Positions 15,001-26,435 of a stretch of DNA of 64,000 nt are shown piece after piece. The translations under genes were made by a program, and so were the position numbers. The notes beneath the pieces were generated by a model. That model was given only the letters and a program-made list of their open reading frames with translations, was not told the DNA's origin and made no database searches. The stretch comes from Serilophus lunatus (taxonomy: Eukaryota > Chordata > Aves > Passeriformes > Eurylaimidae), in the NCBI GenBank assembly GCA_013399895.1, contig VXBA01000677.1, positions 57,343 through 121,342 of the forward strand, read 5' to 3'. Each line of letters begins with the position of its first letter. Positions within the stretch are counted from its first letter, which is position 1.

Positions 15001-18000
15001 CCTTGGAATTGTCTGTTGTAATTAAAGCTGAATGCCTTGAAATTGGGTAAACAACCCACATGCTCTTTAATTGACATTACATTAGCTCATAGAATGATAT
15101 GTCATGAGTTAGACTAAAAACACAGTCTCAGTATTATAGATTTCTTTTGGAATGAATCCTGTATTTCTATCTTGCAGAGGATTCAAGGGAGGTGCCAAAC
15201 TGAACATTTAAGTTCATAAATATAAGTGTTACATCCTATATGTCATATGGGGACCTAACCTTGACATAAAGTCAACTTTTTTTACTTCTATTAAGGGATC
15301 TTTGGTTTTCTACCTACAGGTAAAAGAAAAACTAAAGAATATGGGAGCTTTTCAGCCTATGAACATATTTTTACGACAGGAGATTGAACAAATGCAGAGA
15401 GTTATTTCTTTAGTGAGAAGCACTCTGACTGATCTAAAACTTGCCATTGATGGGACAATAGTTATGAATGAAAATCTGAGGGATGCCTTAGACTGCATGT
15501 ATGATGGAAGGATTCCTGCTAGCTGGAAAAAGGTAGGTGTACATCACTGTTCATGGAAAGAAAAAAACCCCTATTTCTGAAGAGCTAGATTAAGTGGTTA
15601 GATTTATAGTAAATACTTCAACTCAGTACTTTTACTCAGTCGGCATTTCCAAAGTGTTAACCAGAACTGTGCCACTGCTGGAATAAATGTTGTGCTAAAT
15701 TAAATGCAGTCAAAACAAGCCTTCTTTCATTTATAAAAGTGGAAATGGCAGTTGCAGGTATTTCCCATCTTAACAACTTGTTGCATGCTGGCAGGGTAAA
15801 AAGCTGAGAGAAGAGAGCAATTTAAAATGTGATGATGGATTTAAAAAAATAGCACCCTCATTAGTGGACTACAGTGATGCTATTCTTTGATTTTAAGACT
15901 TGTAGTCATACTGTCATAGAATACGAGACACTGCAAAGGACAGTCTAGTTCAGCTATGCTTCTGAAAGGTCAGTTAAATCAAGTTTCCCAGGAGCCTCCA
16001 GAATCAAGAGTCCACAACCTCTGTGGGTAACATATTCCAATGTTTGATCACCTTCACAGTAAAAACCAACCAATCAACCAACCACCAGCCAAACAACTAA
16101 AAAAACCCCATAGGTTTAAATGGAATTTCTGACATTACATCTTGTGCCTACTGCCCTTTCTCTTCTTAATGACAAGGATCTAGTTCCGTTTGCTTCCGTT
16201 CTGCACACATGAGGTATAAACATTCATAATATCTTCTTTAGGCCTTCCCTTTTCCACACTGAACAACTCCAAGTCTCAGCCTCTTCCCATGGAAAGTGTT
16301 TCCAGCCACAACTAGGGTTGCAAATGGCAACTGATTGAAAGAATAACAGGAAGGGGTTTTAGTTTTGTTTTTTGTTTTTACTATCGGTGTTTTCATGATA
16401 CAAAACCTAGACCAAAGCAGATGCTTCACAGCACAACTATTCGAAGAGACAAATCATCATATATCTTCACATAGACCCAATTCAATTTTCCTTAGCTTTT
16501 TTTCAGAAGAATAAAAAAAGCAGAATAGTTTTGGCAGAAATCATCTCATCTTGATATATTAGCCTTGGAATTAGAAAGACATGAATACAATTTTTCTTCC
16601 TAGTTTAAACAACTGTCTAACTTTGCAAAATGTGATAAAATGAATTATTACCACAGAGAGCATGAAGCATGTGTAAATGGAATGGTTGGCATGAATTTGA
16701 ACAGAGAAAGAATTTGCTTCCATTTTCAGTGGGATGTAATGTTTAAGCATCTGGTTAAAAGTTAAGACATGAAAGATGATCTTCAAACATGCTTTGCTAA
16801 TATTATGTTGTTTACTACCATATGAGGAATTTCCTTGTCTTGGCAGGAACATGCTATTTTAAAAGATGTTTACTGTTTTTAGGCATCTTGGGCTTCCAGT
16901 ACTCTTGGTTTCTGGTTTACTGAGCTTCTAGAAAGAAATCACCAGTTCTACAAGTGGGTTTTTGAAAGTCGACCGAACTGTTTCTGGATGGCAGGATTTT
17001 TTAATCCTCAAGGATTTTTGACTGCAATGAAGCAGGTAAAGTGTGTTTGAAATCTTATTCTGCTTATTTTTTGACATACTTTTAAAAATAAAATATATTG
17101 TGTGATAAAGGATGAGTTTATACACATGACTCCACGATGTCATCATGGAAGATATGTGACTGTTCTTCTTTGCACGTGCATTTTGAGTACATCCACAGTA
17201 TATATAACCACTAATGTGTTATAATATATTTCCTGTGTTGGCCAAGACCCGAATAAATAGGGGCTACCGTACAACATTAAGGTAGACTGGAGAAGTATTT
17301 TCTCATGTTTCCTTTGAGATATCCCTGAGAATGTGTGTTAAGCCCATGAAAATAATTTCCTTTCTTTCCCCCCTTCTCTTTTGCTCTGTGTTCAGTAGTG
17401 ACCTAGCTGGATACTGGGCAGAGAGGCTATTCACAGTTAGTTTTACATTTCACTTCTACAGTTCAGTAGCTGATTCAATCTCTCTTCATGAAGTGGGAAA
17501 AGTTTTCTTTATTAATGTATATGAGAGTTGAGGTATTTGATAATGTATCTATGGCTGTCTACTTGGTGATTGTGTTGGTTGCTCAGCATGCTAGTTGCAT
17601 TTGACAAATGAACTACTTTTTACTTTAAAATGAAGCAAAATACCTGTGTAGGTCAGCATACAGAGACATGTTGGAGAGAATAAGTGTCTGGATTAGTAAA
17701 ACTGGAAAGAATACTTGAGTGGGAATATAATGGGACCTTAGGGGGAAAACCCCAAACTTTTGGAGGAGAGAATGAAGATTTGTGGAGAAGGAAAAATCTC
17801 CCCTCTTAGTCTTAAGGTCTAAATAGTGTAATCTGAAGTTCTGATTGGTGACTTATTTGTGTTAAAATTGCAGGCATAGCCTTGAAATTATGAAACTAGG
17901 TATTTTAAATAAGCAGTCCTAAACCAGAATTTTCTTTTGCACTCAAGCTTGTGAAAGAGGTTTAGTAGGAGGATCTGAAAGAGTTGGAATCTACAGAACT

Positions 18001-20639
18001 TTCCATAAAAAGAGACTGTGGATACATAACAACCTCATACCCCAAGTAAATACCGAAGTGATATTCTGGGCTTTGCTGTATGGTGAAACAAATAGGAATG
18101 AGAAAGATGAAGAGCCAAAATGACCATTGAACTATAAACCTTTTGTTCTTTTAAGACGTCTAATGAACTGCAGTATGGGGAAAATATTAATTCCAATTTC
18201 TTCAAAGACCTTGAAAAGCATTTGCATTTGCAAGGATAAAACTTTGGTTTGCCATAACTTAATGACGTGATATAGTAAGGAACTGGGCAACTCGGAACTC
18301 AGTGTTGTCCAATGTATTAACTAACAGACTAAATTTGAAGTGTGTGTTAAGCATTTCTATCTTCAAATGTTCTCTGGTTTTTGCTTATTTGTTTTTGTGG
18401 TTTTTTTTTTTTTCTGCAGTCTTTTTACGTACCTTTAGATTTGAATGAGCTCTTATTAATAAGGATTCAGTTAATGAAGAGTATAGGTGCAGAAAAGGGA
18501 AGGCAACTTCAGAAATTATGCTTTACTTAGCATGTGCAGCTAATATTTTCTCGTAAAATCTGTGAAATTTTCATATTCACAAGAGCTGGTTAACATTAGC
18601 ATTCAGTGGTTGTTAATTGGTACAGTCTTAAGGCATTGTATATAATAGAAAGATGGAAAATCAAATATAGTGTGTGAAGTACTGAAAGCTTTCTTGTAGT
18701 GCCATGCCACCATGACCTTAGAGAGAAATCAAACTGCTGTAAACATGGAGATCATAAAAAGTTGGGGTTTTGTTTTATCCTGAAGAGGATATGTTATGAC
18801 CATACAAATTTATTTCTAATTATTGCTGGGAAGAATGGCTCTGTGCACATGTGAAAATGTAACCTCCTAAATTTTGTCTGGTTTGTGCAGGAAATAACAA
18901 GGGCTAACAAAGGATGGGCTCTTGACAGTGTAGTGCTATGTAATGAAGTCACTAAATGGATGAAAGATGATATCACAAGCCCTCCTTTGGAAGGTGTCTA
19001 TGTCTATGGGTTGTATTTGGAAGGAGCTGGTTGGGACAGAAGAAACATGAGACTGACTGAATCTAAGCCCAAGGTGCTCTTTGAGATGATGCCAGTTATA
19101 AGGATATATGCAGAGAATAACAGTAAGTAATTGCATTGTAAAGGATGTTATTTTAATAGTATTCAATATAACCTTTTATTTAACTGCACAGAAATCTTTT
19201 GGACTGTAGGAATTTCATGATGCTGTTGCTATTCATTGCATACGTACGAAATCTTTTTCAATGAGGAAGAATTCCTAGTCTTCCATTTAAAACATGCTTT
19301 CAGACTTCCTTGATAATAGGCACTTTTCCCTGTAATATTTAGATAGTTCTTTACCTTCTGGTTTTAATGGTGTTAACACCTTTTTAACTCATTTATAGAT
19401 GAGCTGTACATATTGACACTATGTGTCCTAGATTTAGAACATCAACATTCATATACATAAGCTCTGTAGCCTCTCTAGCCTCTCTAACCTAAATCCAAAT
19501 AAGCTTTTTCCTACATGCCTAAATGAATGTAGTTTATATATATATATATGTAAAACATATAATCATGTATACACAACATATGAGAGATACGTGGGATTGT
19601 GTGTATATATCTATAAGGTGTTTATAGTGAACATGTTACATATGTAATGTATATGTTTATTAAATGTGGGATTTTTTTCCTACACAAGACTGTTTTTGAG
19701 CTAACAGACACAAGCAAGATGTAGAGTGAGATGGTGGAAGATATTTTGTCTTTGAGGCAAAAAAGGAATGTAAGAATAGAAATGAAGATTGTGGAGCTGA
19801 AGGACAGTGTTATGTGAAAATGTGTAATTTTTGATAATGTGTTGTTTTTTTTGTAAATAGAATAGGAAATGCTGAATAGGGATGTAAAATAGGATAAAAC
19901 TATGCACTGCAGAACATAAAATTGAAAAAGTCTGTTGAAAAGCATTCCACCTCAAAAAGCAAGCTTGCTTACATGCTAATTTGCATAGCTCATCTTTTAT
20001 AAAAGGCATAATAAGCAGCCAAGACACTAAATATTGAACACTGAAGTATAGAACATGACTAGACTACTGGTCTAATTCTACAGTGAAGTAGTTTACGACT
20101 TGTACTCTCAAATACTGAGTGCATTTCAAAATAGGGCATTTTTAATTCTGACATAATGATAAGAAGTAATAATCAGTGGGCAGATTGAACTAACAAGGAC
20201 TCTGCTTACTCCGGAGAGTCCATTTACATTTTTTGCCACATGCAGTTCCTGTGTGCTTATATTATATCTTAAACCTACAGAAATTTCAAGCCACATATGG
20301 CCTTCAGCTGGCAATACCACAGTAATGAACAGTGTGAGAATCAAGTAAAAATGTTTTTTGGTGCTGATAGAGAGCAGTGTCTATTGAATTTTGATTCAGT
20401 TTTACATTTCCTTTATGACCAGACCCTTAGTGTCCTGTTTTGTCACCCTAGTTTAATTGCTTTTTATGTCTCTTCTGTCTTTTTCAGCTGCTAAAGATCC
20501 ACGTCTGTATTCATGTCCAGTCTACAAAAAGACCAGTCGAACAGATATGAATTACATTGCTACTATAGATCTTAAAACTCGTCAGCCTCCAGAACACTGG
20601 GTACTGCGTGGAGTAGCACTTCTGTGCGATGTCAAGTAA
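1..20639 (+). CDS. DNAH8: Axonemal dynein heavy chain 8-like, 3' part of the gene (15 exons, C-terminal 899 residues)
   Basis: This is the C-terminal part of an outer-arm, gamma-type axonemal dynein heavy chain, the ATP-driven motor that slides doublet microtubules in cilia and sperm flagella. The exons at 1-37, 4137-4380, 5365-5479, 5943-6133, 7342-7463, 8294-8443, 10052-10297, 11646-11865, 12493-12698, 13490-13693, 14288-14503, 15320-15532, 16883-17035, 18891-19122 and 20488-20639 have AG/GT borders and compatible phases. They total 2701 nt, read as 899 codons plus TAA. In window numbering, residues 1 to about 95 are the end of AAA5, about 290-510 cover AAA6, and about 570-899 the C-terminal domain. 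Hallmarks include [55 protein letters not shown] and the terminal LRGVALLCDVK. DNAH5 is the close alternative. EVTKWMKDDI, GAGWDRRNM and PVIRIYAENN fit my memory of DNAH8 better, and in mammals DNAH8 acts mainly in sperm. The 5' part lies outside the window. No frameshift or stop was seen. Confidence 0.88.
38..4136 (+). other. Long DNAH8 intron
   Basis: This AT-rich intron of 4.1 kb is the longest inside the gene part shown. It carries one possible, very worn CR1 segment near 1190-1320 and a short duplicated pyrimidine stretch near 3290-3330. The only other large introns are 17036-18890 (1.9 kb), 8444-10051 and 15533-16882. No nested gene was seen in them. Confidence 0.7.
1190..1320 (+). repeat. 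Possible degenerate CR1 LINE fragment
   Basis: The phrases GGTTAGATATTAGGAAGAAAT and a following GGAACAGATT resemble the CR1 3' region, where the usual order is 'gatattaggaagaaattctt ... ggaacaggtt'. It is worn and short, so chance similarity is possible. Confidence 0.4.
4137..4380 (+). CDS. DNAH8: DNAH8 exon, end of AAA5
   Basis: Acceptor CCAATAG, donor GTGAGTG. It encodes window residues 13-93, beginning ELEKERTDLIEDV and ending REEYRP, with the helical KRRIKDLEDNLL stretch and the LADDE motif typical of AAA5. It ends in phase 1, the remaining G joining the next exon. Confidence 0.9.
5365..5479 (+). CDS. DNAH8: DNAH8 exon
   Basis: The acceptor is TTCTTCAG and the donor GTAATT. It encodes ATRGSILYFLISEMSMVN and on to FDHSLA, the conserved link between AAA5 and AAA6. 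It begins by completing a split Val codon and ends in phase 2. Confidence 0.92.
5943..6133 (+). CDS. DNAH8: DNAH8 exon
   Basis: The acceptor is TTCTGACAG and the donor is the weaker GTTTGA. It encodes STKSPITSKRITNIIEH and on through YAVRGLYEEHKFLFTLLL to EEFLTLIK, a strongly conserved dynein segment. It ends in phase 1. Confidence 0.92.
7342..7463 (+). CDS. DNAH8: DNAH8 exon
   Basis: The acceptor is TTTCTTACAG and the donor GTACAT. It encodes GASLDLKACPPKPAKWILDM and on to FSNILDQ, ending in phase 0. It is too short, and lacks an ATG, for a simple open-frame search to find. Confidence 0.92.
8294..8443 (+). CDS. DNAH8: DNAH8 exon
   Basis: The acceptor is AACTGCAG and the donor GTATTTT. It encodes 50 residues from ISSEEKQWKIWFD to SWCPDRTIAQ. 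The LLLIRSWCPDR motif is diagnostic of axonemal dynein heavy chains. Both borders are phase 0. Confidence 0.93.
10052..10297 (+). CDS. DNAH8: DNAH8 exon, start of AAA6
   Basis: The acceptor is TTTTAAAATAG and the donor GTAAGTG. It encodes 82 residues, with [20 protein letters not shown] then SDPTDSI and VSMGQGQEIHARKL. The nucleotide-loop position has no canonical GxxxxGK(T/S), as expected for AAA6, which does not hydrolyse ATP. Confidence 0.94.
11412..11485 (+). repeat. CR1 LINE 3' end, intronic
   Basis: GTTGGACT..., GATGATCTTTGTGGGTCCCT, TCCAACTTGGAATATTCTG and a terminal TGATTCTTG match the CR1 3' terminus in plus orientation. The 5' part is missing, as is usual for truncated CR1 copies. 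It lies in a DNAH8 intron. Its 5' edge contains a perfect 10-bp hairpin (11412-11436). Confidence 0.8.
11646..11865 (+). CDS. DNAH8: DNAH8 exon, AAA6
   Basis: The acceptor is CAAACTAG and the donor GTAAGTG. It encodes GGWAVLQNCHLGLDF, FRLWMTTD, FPITLLQMSIKFTNEPP and GLRAGLKRTYS, all strongly conserved AAA6 core sequence. It ends in phase 1. Confidence 0.94.
12493..12698 (+). CDS. DNAH8: DNAH8 exon, end of AAA6
   Basis: The acceptor is CAATCAATAG and the donor GTAATT. It completes a split Gly codon, then encodes [43 protein letters not shown] and the end of AAA6 at MDTRK. It ends in phase 0. Confidence 0.94.
13490..13693 (+). CDS. DNAH8: DNAH8 exon
   Basis: The acceptor is GGGTTTTAG and the donor GTTGGTAA. 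It encodes 68 residues from GISWSTVWYMIGEIQYGGRV through TDDYDKRL to YLQYIQ. GEIQYGGRVTDD is a near-invariant dynein motif. Both borders are phase 0. Confidence 0.94.
14288..14503 (+). CDS. DNAH8: DNAH8 exon, C-terminal domain
   Basis: The acceptor is CTATGTAG and the donor GTGAGTT. It encodes 72 residues: GLPAYDTPEVFGLHPNADIT, the GGRGETRE segment and LEKLPADYVPFE. Both borders are phase 0. Confidence 0.94.
15320..15532 (+). CDS. DNAH8: DNAH8 exon, C-terminal domain
   Basis: The acceptor is CCTACAG and the donor GTAGGTG. It encodes 71 residues: VKEKLKNMG, MNIFLRQEIEQMQRVISLVR, LTDLKLAIDGTIVM and ALDCMYDGRIPASWKK. Both borders are phase 0. Confidence 0.94.
15913..16290 (-). repeat. Degenerate CR1 LINE fragment, intronic
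   Basis: It begins GTCATAGAATA and continues with CTAGTTCAGC, TCCACAACCTCTGTGGGTAA, CATATTCCAATG and TTCACAGTAAA, ending with CTGAACAACTCCAAGTCTCA. These follow the order of a reverse-complemented CR1 3' region, interrupted by a CCAACCAAT-rich stretch. It lies antisense in a DNAH8 intron. Confidence 0.75.
16883..17035 (+). CDS. DNAH8: DNAH8 exon, C-terminal domain
   Basis: The acceptor is GTTTTTAG and the donor GTAAAGT. It encodes 51 residues with STLGFWFTELLERN, FESRPNCFWMAGFF and [11 protein letters not shown], the last being a dynein C-terminal signature. Both borders are phase 0. Confidence 0.93.
18891..19122 (+). CDS. DNAH8: DNAH8 exon, C-terminal domain
   Basis: The acceptor is GTTTGTGCAG and the donor GTAAGTA. 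It encodes EITRANKGWALDSVVLCNEV, TKWMKDDITSPP, GVYVYGLYLEGAGWDRRNM and PVIRIYAENN. This exon gives the best, memory-based, discrimination in favour of DNAH8 over DNAH5. It ends in phase 1. Confidence 0.93.
20488..20639 (+). CDS. DNAH8: DNAH8 terminal coding exon with stop codon
   Basis: The acceptor is CTTTTTCAG. The exon completes a split Thr codon, then encodes AKDPRLYSCPVYKKTSRTD, LKTRQPPEHWVLRGVA and the terminal LLCDVK before TAA at 20637. The C-terminus ends as in vertebrate DNAH5/DNAH8, so no exon appears to be missing. Confidence 0.93.
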
Positions 20640-20950
20640 TGTTAAGAAAAAAAAAGATATTCAAGATTTCTTTTCTGTATTTAAATATCAATATAGAGTT
20701 AGATGTACATCGAACACTTAACAAATATATTATTTCTAAGGCATAGACTCCATTATGATATTTTTAGAAAATTGTTCTCCATAAAACCCTAAAATAAGCT
20801 TATAAGTGCTGAATCTTAGAATGGTGTTAAGTTTGATGTCTTTGACTAATCATGACAAATATTTAGTGTTTTTATCTCCGATGTGTGCACAAGCACCCAC
20901 CCTGTGTGCTTAATCTTACCTTAAATAAAGACTAATTGATTTGAATATTG
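20640..20950 (+). other. DNAH8: DNAH8 3' untranslated region with candidate poly(A) signal
   Basis: AT-rich sequence follows the TAA stop. The first clear AATAAA is at 20924-20929, about 285 bases after the stop, and would give a short 3' UTR. The end of the transcript is inferred from this hexamer alone. Confidence 0.5.
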
Positions 20951-22890
20951 TTAATTTTTGTAGTAAATAGTCTTGTATCAGGATTTACCTTCAAGTACCT
21001 AAATGCAAAGCTTTTACTTAAATTTTGTGTATGTCTGTGTGTATCTGTGGATGGCTAATCTCAGTTGCTCATATTAATTAAAATTTCTCAAGATTATTTT
21101 CCTAGATTTATTTTTTAGCTGATAGTTTCTGGCTTGCTTGCTGTCTAAATAAGGAAGGTGATACTGGAAAATTGTCACACTACTCAGAGAACAATTTCAT
21201 TGTGTTACATAGGAAAACAAGCATTTGACAGCTGCCAGAATTCCTTACTATCTTATCATAATTTGTAAATATGAAATGGATAGGAAGAAAATAGTTCCAT
21301 AAGAATGATTGGATTTTTTTTTGTGTGCCAGTGTACCAGATTTGAGTCAATCTTCATCAAAGTTTTTTTCCCTTTCTCATTTTTTAACTGTAGCCTTTTT
21401 CCTTTAGCCTTTTTATTGTCTCAGCTAGATTGAAAAATTTTCATGTAGGAATCCATCTCAAAAGAGAAATGTTAGAAGCTCCATTTAGTTGGACACTGTT
21501 GGCTTCACACATCAAGCACACTTATTTAATCATCAAAAAGCCAATGTTCAGTAGATTGTGTATTTTGGTGGTCCAGTAGTCATTCCCAATAATAGTTGCT
21601 GATAACAAATACTGCAGAAGAGGAAGCAGAAAGAACCAGTATTCCTGATGCTTCTGTCACTCATAAATGCTGCAATGGAGAAGCTATTTTCAATATCAAT
21701 ACAGGGAGAGTTCAGCATTCATTTCTACAGTAAAACCAGTTATAAAACTTAAGTGAAACATTGATTCTGTCAAAAAAATTCTAGCTGTAGAGGTTTTTCC
21801 ATCTTGGAATCGTTATTATTTTCTTCTAAATAACTCATCATGAAACAAATTAAATATGTGGAAATCTTTTTTAGGAAATTCTTTTAATTTAGACATAATA
21901 AATGTAGAAGAGTTGAAGTGTTCTTTACTGGACCTTGAAGGACCATGCTCCAACTTCTAGTAGATCCTCCAGATGTTCATTGGAGTTCTAAGTTGCTGTG
22001 GATTTGTGTCTTTCACCGACGCCTTCCTCTCTAAAGGAGATGCACATACTTCATGCTTATGCAAGTCATTCACACTGAGAATTTAGAAGCCACATGCACT
22101 TCAAAGGCCACCTTTAAAACAGTGGATTTGTTGTACCACCGTTGCTGCAGACACAGTGGAGATGCCAAACCTGATGGTAATTCTCAATGAGAGACCTTTC
22201 CACATTTTTTCAGGTTGTGATTTTCTATGAGGGTAGTGGGGAAAAGGATGGTTCCTTACGCTGTTGATCCTAGTTATGCCAAATACTATTAGTGAAGCTG
22301 TTGATATTGGTAGTCACTGTTATTTCTGTTGGTTTTTTTAACCCTTTCATAGGAGGCTTGGCACTGGCTCTTTAAGTGTCTGCAAAATTGCCATCAGGAG
22401 TGCAATAGTGAGGCGTGGGAAGGTTCAGTGCAAAGCACTTTTGATACGTAATATCGTGTCAGGGCCCAGAGTGCATAACCCTACTCTCCCAGAGCTTTTA
22501 TGGCCTGGGATGGGAGAAAACTTGGTGCAGCTCGAATTGGACGTGCCTCATTACTGCAGACTTGCCTGGCTAACCTTGTATGGTTAACCTCCATGCTTCA
22601 GGCCTTGCCTTGCTGACCCATCTTTCAGATATGCCCTCTTAACAGTGACTGCCAGATGAGACTATGGTATGTTAGCTGGCTCAGATTGCTCTCATGGACC
22701 TTCTCTGCTTTTCTGTTCATTTGCCATGGGACTGTGTCTTGTCAGAGACAGCCTTCTCCTGCTCTCTCTGCCATGGCTTTTGGCTGCCAGCTCCACTGTC
22801 TTGTCCAAGCAGCCTGCTTTTGCAGTTCCCTCACATATGCCTTAAAATAGGGGTAAAAATTAACTGTTTCTTGTTCATCATCATCTCCCT
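20951..22890. other. Intergenic sequence, no gene seen
   Basis: AT-rich unique-looking sequence lies downstream of DNAH8. From about 22370 to 22850 it becomes richer in C and G, with repeated CTTGCCTTGC/GGCTAACC-type words, perhaps an old unclassified repeat. Open frames here are short and overlapping and look accidental. Confidence 0.6.
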
Positions 22891-23276
22891 TTCTCTCTCC
22901 TCTCCTCTCCTCTCCTCTCCTCTCCTCTCCTNNNNNNNNNNNNNNNNNNNNNNNNNNNNNNNNNNNNNNNNNNNNNNNNNNNNNNNNNNNNNNNNNNNNN
23001 NNNNNNNNNNNNNNNNNNNNNNNNNNNNNNNNNNNNNNNNNNNNNNNNNNNNNNNNNNNNNNNNNNNNNNNNNNNNNNNNNNNNNNNNNNNNNNNNNNNN
23101 NNNNNNNNNNNNNNNNNNNNNNNNNNNNNNNNNNNNNNNNNNNNNNNNNNNNNNNNNNNNNNNNNNNNNNNNNNNNNNCTTTCTTTCTCTTTCTTGCCTG
23201 CCTTTCTACTTCCCTCTCTCCCTCCTTCCTTCCCTCCCTCCCTTTTTTCTCCTTCCTTCTGTCCTTCCTTCTCCCC
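22891..23276. repeat. Pyrimidine microsatellite (TCTCC)n with assembly gap
   Basis: About eight perfect TCTCC units run to 22931, followed by 247 Ns (22932-23178) and then a CTTT/CCTT-rich pyrimidine tract to about 23276. The gap is probably a low-complexity stretch that could not be assembled, so its true length is unknown. Confidence 0.95.
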
Positions 23277-24523
23277 AGTGGGAATATATTATTTCCTTGA
23301 TTAAGCTATTTACAGCCCATAATTATTCTTGTAAATGGTAAATACAGAAGTAATAATCAATTAATACAGATCTTAGTAAATTATTTATTTTGTTTTATTA
23401 ACCAACAACAATCATCTCTTATATCTCAGGCCAAACCAAATGAGTTATGAAAAATACTAAAAGAGTATAGAGTAAAAAAGATTTTAAAAAAGAAAATTCA
23501 CTTGCATAGGCATTTTAAAGTGATTGTTTATTTAGTAGTGTGATACTTTGAGTCTGAAATTTATCATGGGTAGAAGTAAAATATATCAAGTGGCAGTCTC
23601 TGACCTACATATCAAAAAGTTCAGGTAATCACACAAATGTAGTTATATAATGAAATGTATCTTACAGACAAATGCAATTTTCAAAATGATGCTTAAACAC
23701 TGAGGCTTTGATTAAGGTCTGTGATGAAGTGCTCAATTAAACTATTCCTAATATAGCTACCAGGCAAAAATATATAAAAACCTGATGTTTCATCTGAACA
23801 ATTTTATCTTTCACTGATAACTAGTAATCTTATATGCATAAAATAAAAATTATAGATATGTAGTTACTTTAGACATGATACGTTTTTTAGTCTCAAAAGA
23901 GTTAGCACCCAGAATGTGAGAGTTAAGATGATAATCCCACTCTCTGAAATAAAAGTGACTGAACTTCCTGTTTAAATGCAGGATTAAGTTCTGACTTACT
24001 GAAGTACCTAAGCCAAGATAACAGGCTCACAAGGAATGTACCATAGTTTTTGTTTTTGGTACCATAGTGAACAGCTTGAGCAATGTCTAAGAAGAAGATT
24101 CACTTCATGAGCCTTGTTAGAAAAGCACACTCAAGTAGGCACTAGCTATTTTCTTTCACTAACAGAATTGTGTATTCTCTGTTGTTCTGTGGTCATATTC
24201 CGCCTAAGCAATCCTTAGTATCTTGGTTATGTTTATGATGCAAAGTGTTTGTTTTAGTGGCTTCTTTTTTGTCATTGAAATTAAGTTTAGTTGTGCTAAA
24301 TTTGTTATCCTTCAAGTTTAGAGCATCACAACTCTCTCTGTGCAGATGTTTTTAATCATCAAGAGACCTGTGCATTTTGTAAGATTTTAGTTAGATAAAT
24401 CCTCCAGTTTAGACAGACAGTAAATTCCCTTAGGGAAACCTGGAAGTTACTGACCAGCAGCTCTCAAGACACCAACTTACAGGACAGTTTTTAGCAGTAT
24501 ATATTCTCCTATTTTCAATGCAG

Positions 24524-24598
24524 GAGTGATGATTATGACCTCATGGAGCCATTTTTCAAGGAAGTAAAGTGTGATCTTATTCATCATTGTTATCACAG
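24524..24598 (+). CDS. Candidate internal exon of an unrecognised gene
   Basis: A strong acceptor (pyrimidine tract, CAATGCAG) and a fair donor (CACAG|GTAGTC) bound a 75-base segment. One frame is open, reading SDDYDLMEPFFKEVKCDLIH plus HCYH. The length is a multiple of three, with one base before and two after the full codons. I do not recognise the protein. It could be a real exon, a relic or chance; the neighbouring candidates do not all match in phase. Confidence 0.25.
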
Positions 24599-26435
24599 GT
24601 AGTCAGCACTTAGGTTCAGTTGTTCAATTTCTATCTAAAAAAGGACATTGATTTTTATTTTTTAAATTGCTTTTGTGTCCATCGTACATTGCAGAATTCC
24701 TTGATATCAGAAAATGCCTCTCACCTGACATGCCTGTTTCCTAGGCAGTATTAAGCCACTTCAGTGAGACTGAGAATCTCATGTGGAATTGCCACTCTCT
24801 CAAACTGATTCAAGGATAAAATGACATGTTTATACTATTCTAATGATAGGATTAGATTGTGATTAATTTTAAGACAGTAATAAGTAGTTGCTTGTAGATT
24901 TTATTTTACATTAAAAATGACCAACACAGTAGTCACTAACTTGAAATTACAGACACTGAGGTAGACATATTCTGTGATCCCAGTTAAATATGTGAGGCAC
25001 AGAAAGGAGAAAATGGAAGTCACAAACAGAGGCAAGTTTCATTCATCCTTGTGAAAGGTGTTTAGGCTGGGAGGGAAAGACTTCGACCATCACTTCTTTT
25101 CAATGTGTTTCTTTTCCCTTTCTCCTCTTTACCATCTTTCTACATTTTTGTCTCATTAGTATTGCAGTGTTCTCTGAGTTGATATACGATTCAGCACTCT
25201 GCTGTATCACGGACATGACCAAATAAAACATTTAACTGCAAGTGGAATGAAACCTCTCTTTTCCTGAAGCTGTTGGAGCTGAGGCTCGCTAGATGTCAGC
25301 AAAGTAGTCCAGAAAAAAGTGCTTCCCCCCCCCGAGAATTAATAAAAGAAACAACAGTTAAAAGATCATGCGTGTCGCAGAAATTTTAAAGCATATAAGG
25401 TAGTTGTTTTAGTTCACATTAACATAACCTAGAAAACCAGTATTATTGCGCTTTCCATGCAATTAGCTTTGTTTTTATTTCATAGTCAAACTGCTTTCCA
25501 CACATACAAAGTCTCATTGCATGTCTAGCAAATAGTAACTATGTGCTGCATTTCAGGCAGTAAATGAGAAAGACTGTAAGCTAGAAAAATTATCTCTCTG
25601 TGAACTTTTTAAAATACCCAATCTGCTGAGGCATGAGGTCTGAAATCTGTCATAAACAATTTTCACTTCCATTTCTTTTGTTACCTGCTTCTTTTATTTC
25701 TTCTAAAGACATACAGAAATTCTGGGGTTTTTTAATTATTATTTTTTTATTTTACTAATTATTTAAAATGTATGTATTTTCTCTGGCATTCCGCTAGCTT
25801 CTGACAGAAAAGATAGCATCTGCCTTTGCACTCAAGAGAATTGTGCTTGCCAACCATTCAAATGTCATCTTCAACTGGCATGCTTCATTCTGTCTAGTGC
25901 TGGGCTCAACAGCGGGTATGTATTTTATTCTTTGAGAAACAGCTGATAGATCAGCATCCCTCAGAACCTTGCCTTCTTTCCCACTGCCTTTTAAACATTT
26001 TGGCTTACCCTTAGGGTTGTTTGTAAAATCTTGCCTTGCACCCAAACCGTGCGAAACCAAACAGCTCAGAAAAACCTTTTCATGATCATCACAAAATTAG
26101 CTTTACCTGGAACTTCTATATACACTAACCATAGCTTGTGCCTGAAGAACAAGCAGCTTCTACTACATGAAATGCAATAAAATGTAATTGATACAATCCA
26201 TACATACAGTGCATAGTTATATACATTTCAGTATGTACACATTTATATGGATATTAAAAATATTTTTTTAAAGTTTTCAGAATATTTGGTATATGATGCT
26301 CTTTCAAATAGCTTTTTTTCTTTATTTTTCATATCAGGTGGTTGCTATCCATGTAGAAATAATTGTTAAGTGACTTAGGGAACTGACTGTGTAAAGTGGC
26401 TCTCATTTCTGTATTTATTTATGGAACTGATTCAG

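Noticed and set aside
19622..20027. Minus-strand frames of about 107 codons in the last DNAH8 intron
   Set aside because: Two overlapping frames rich in F, I, L and S from AT-rich DNA, with no start context or homology.
22694..23341. 215-codon frame spanning the N gap
   Set aside because: It is a microsatellite plus Ns read through as unknown residues.
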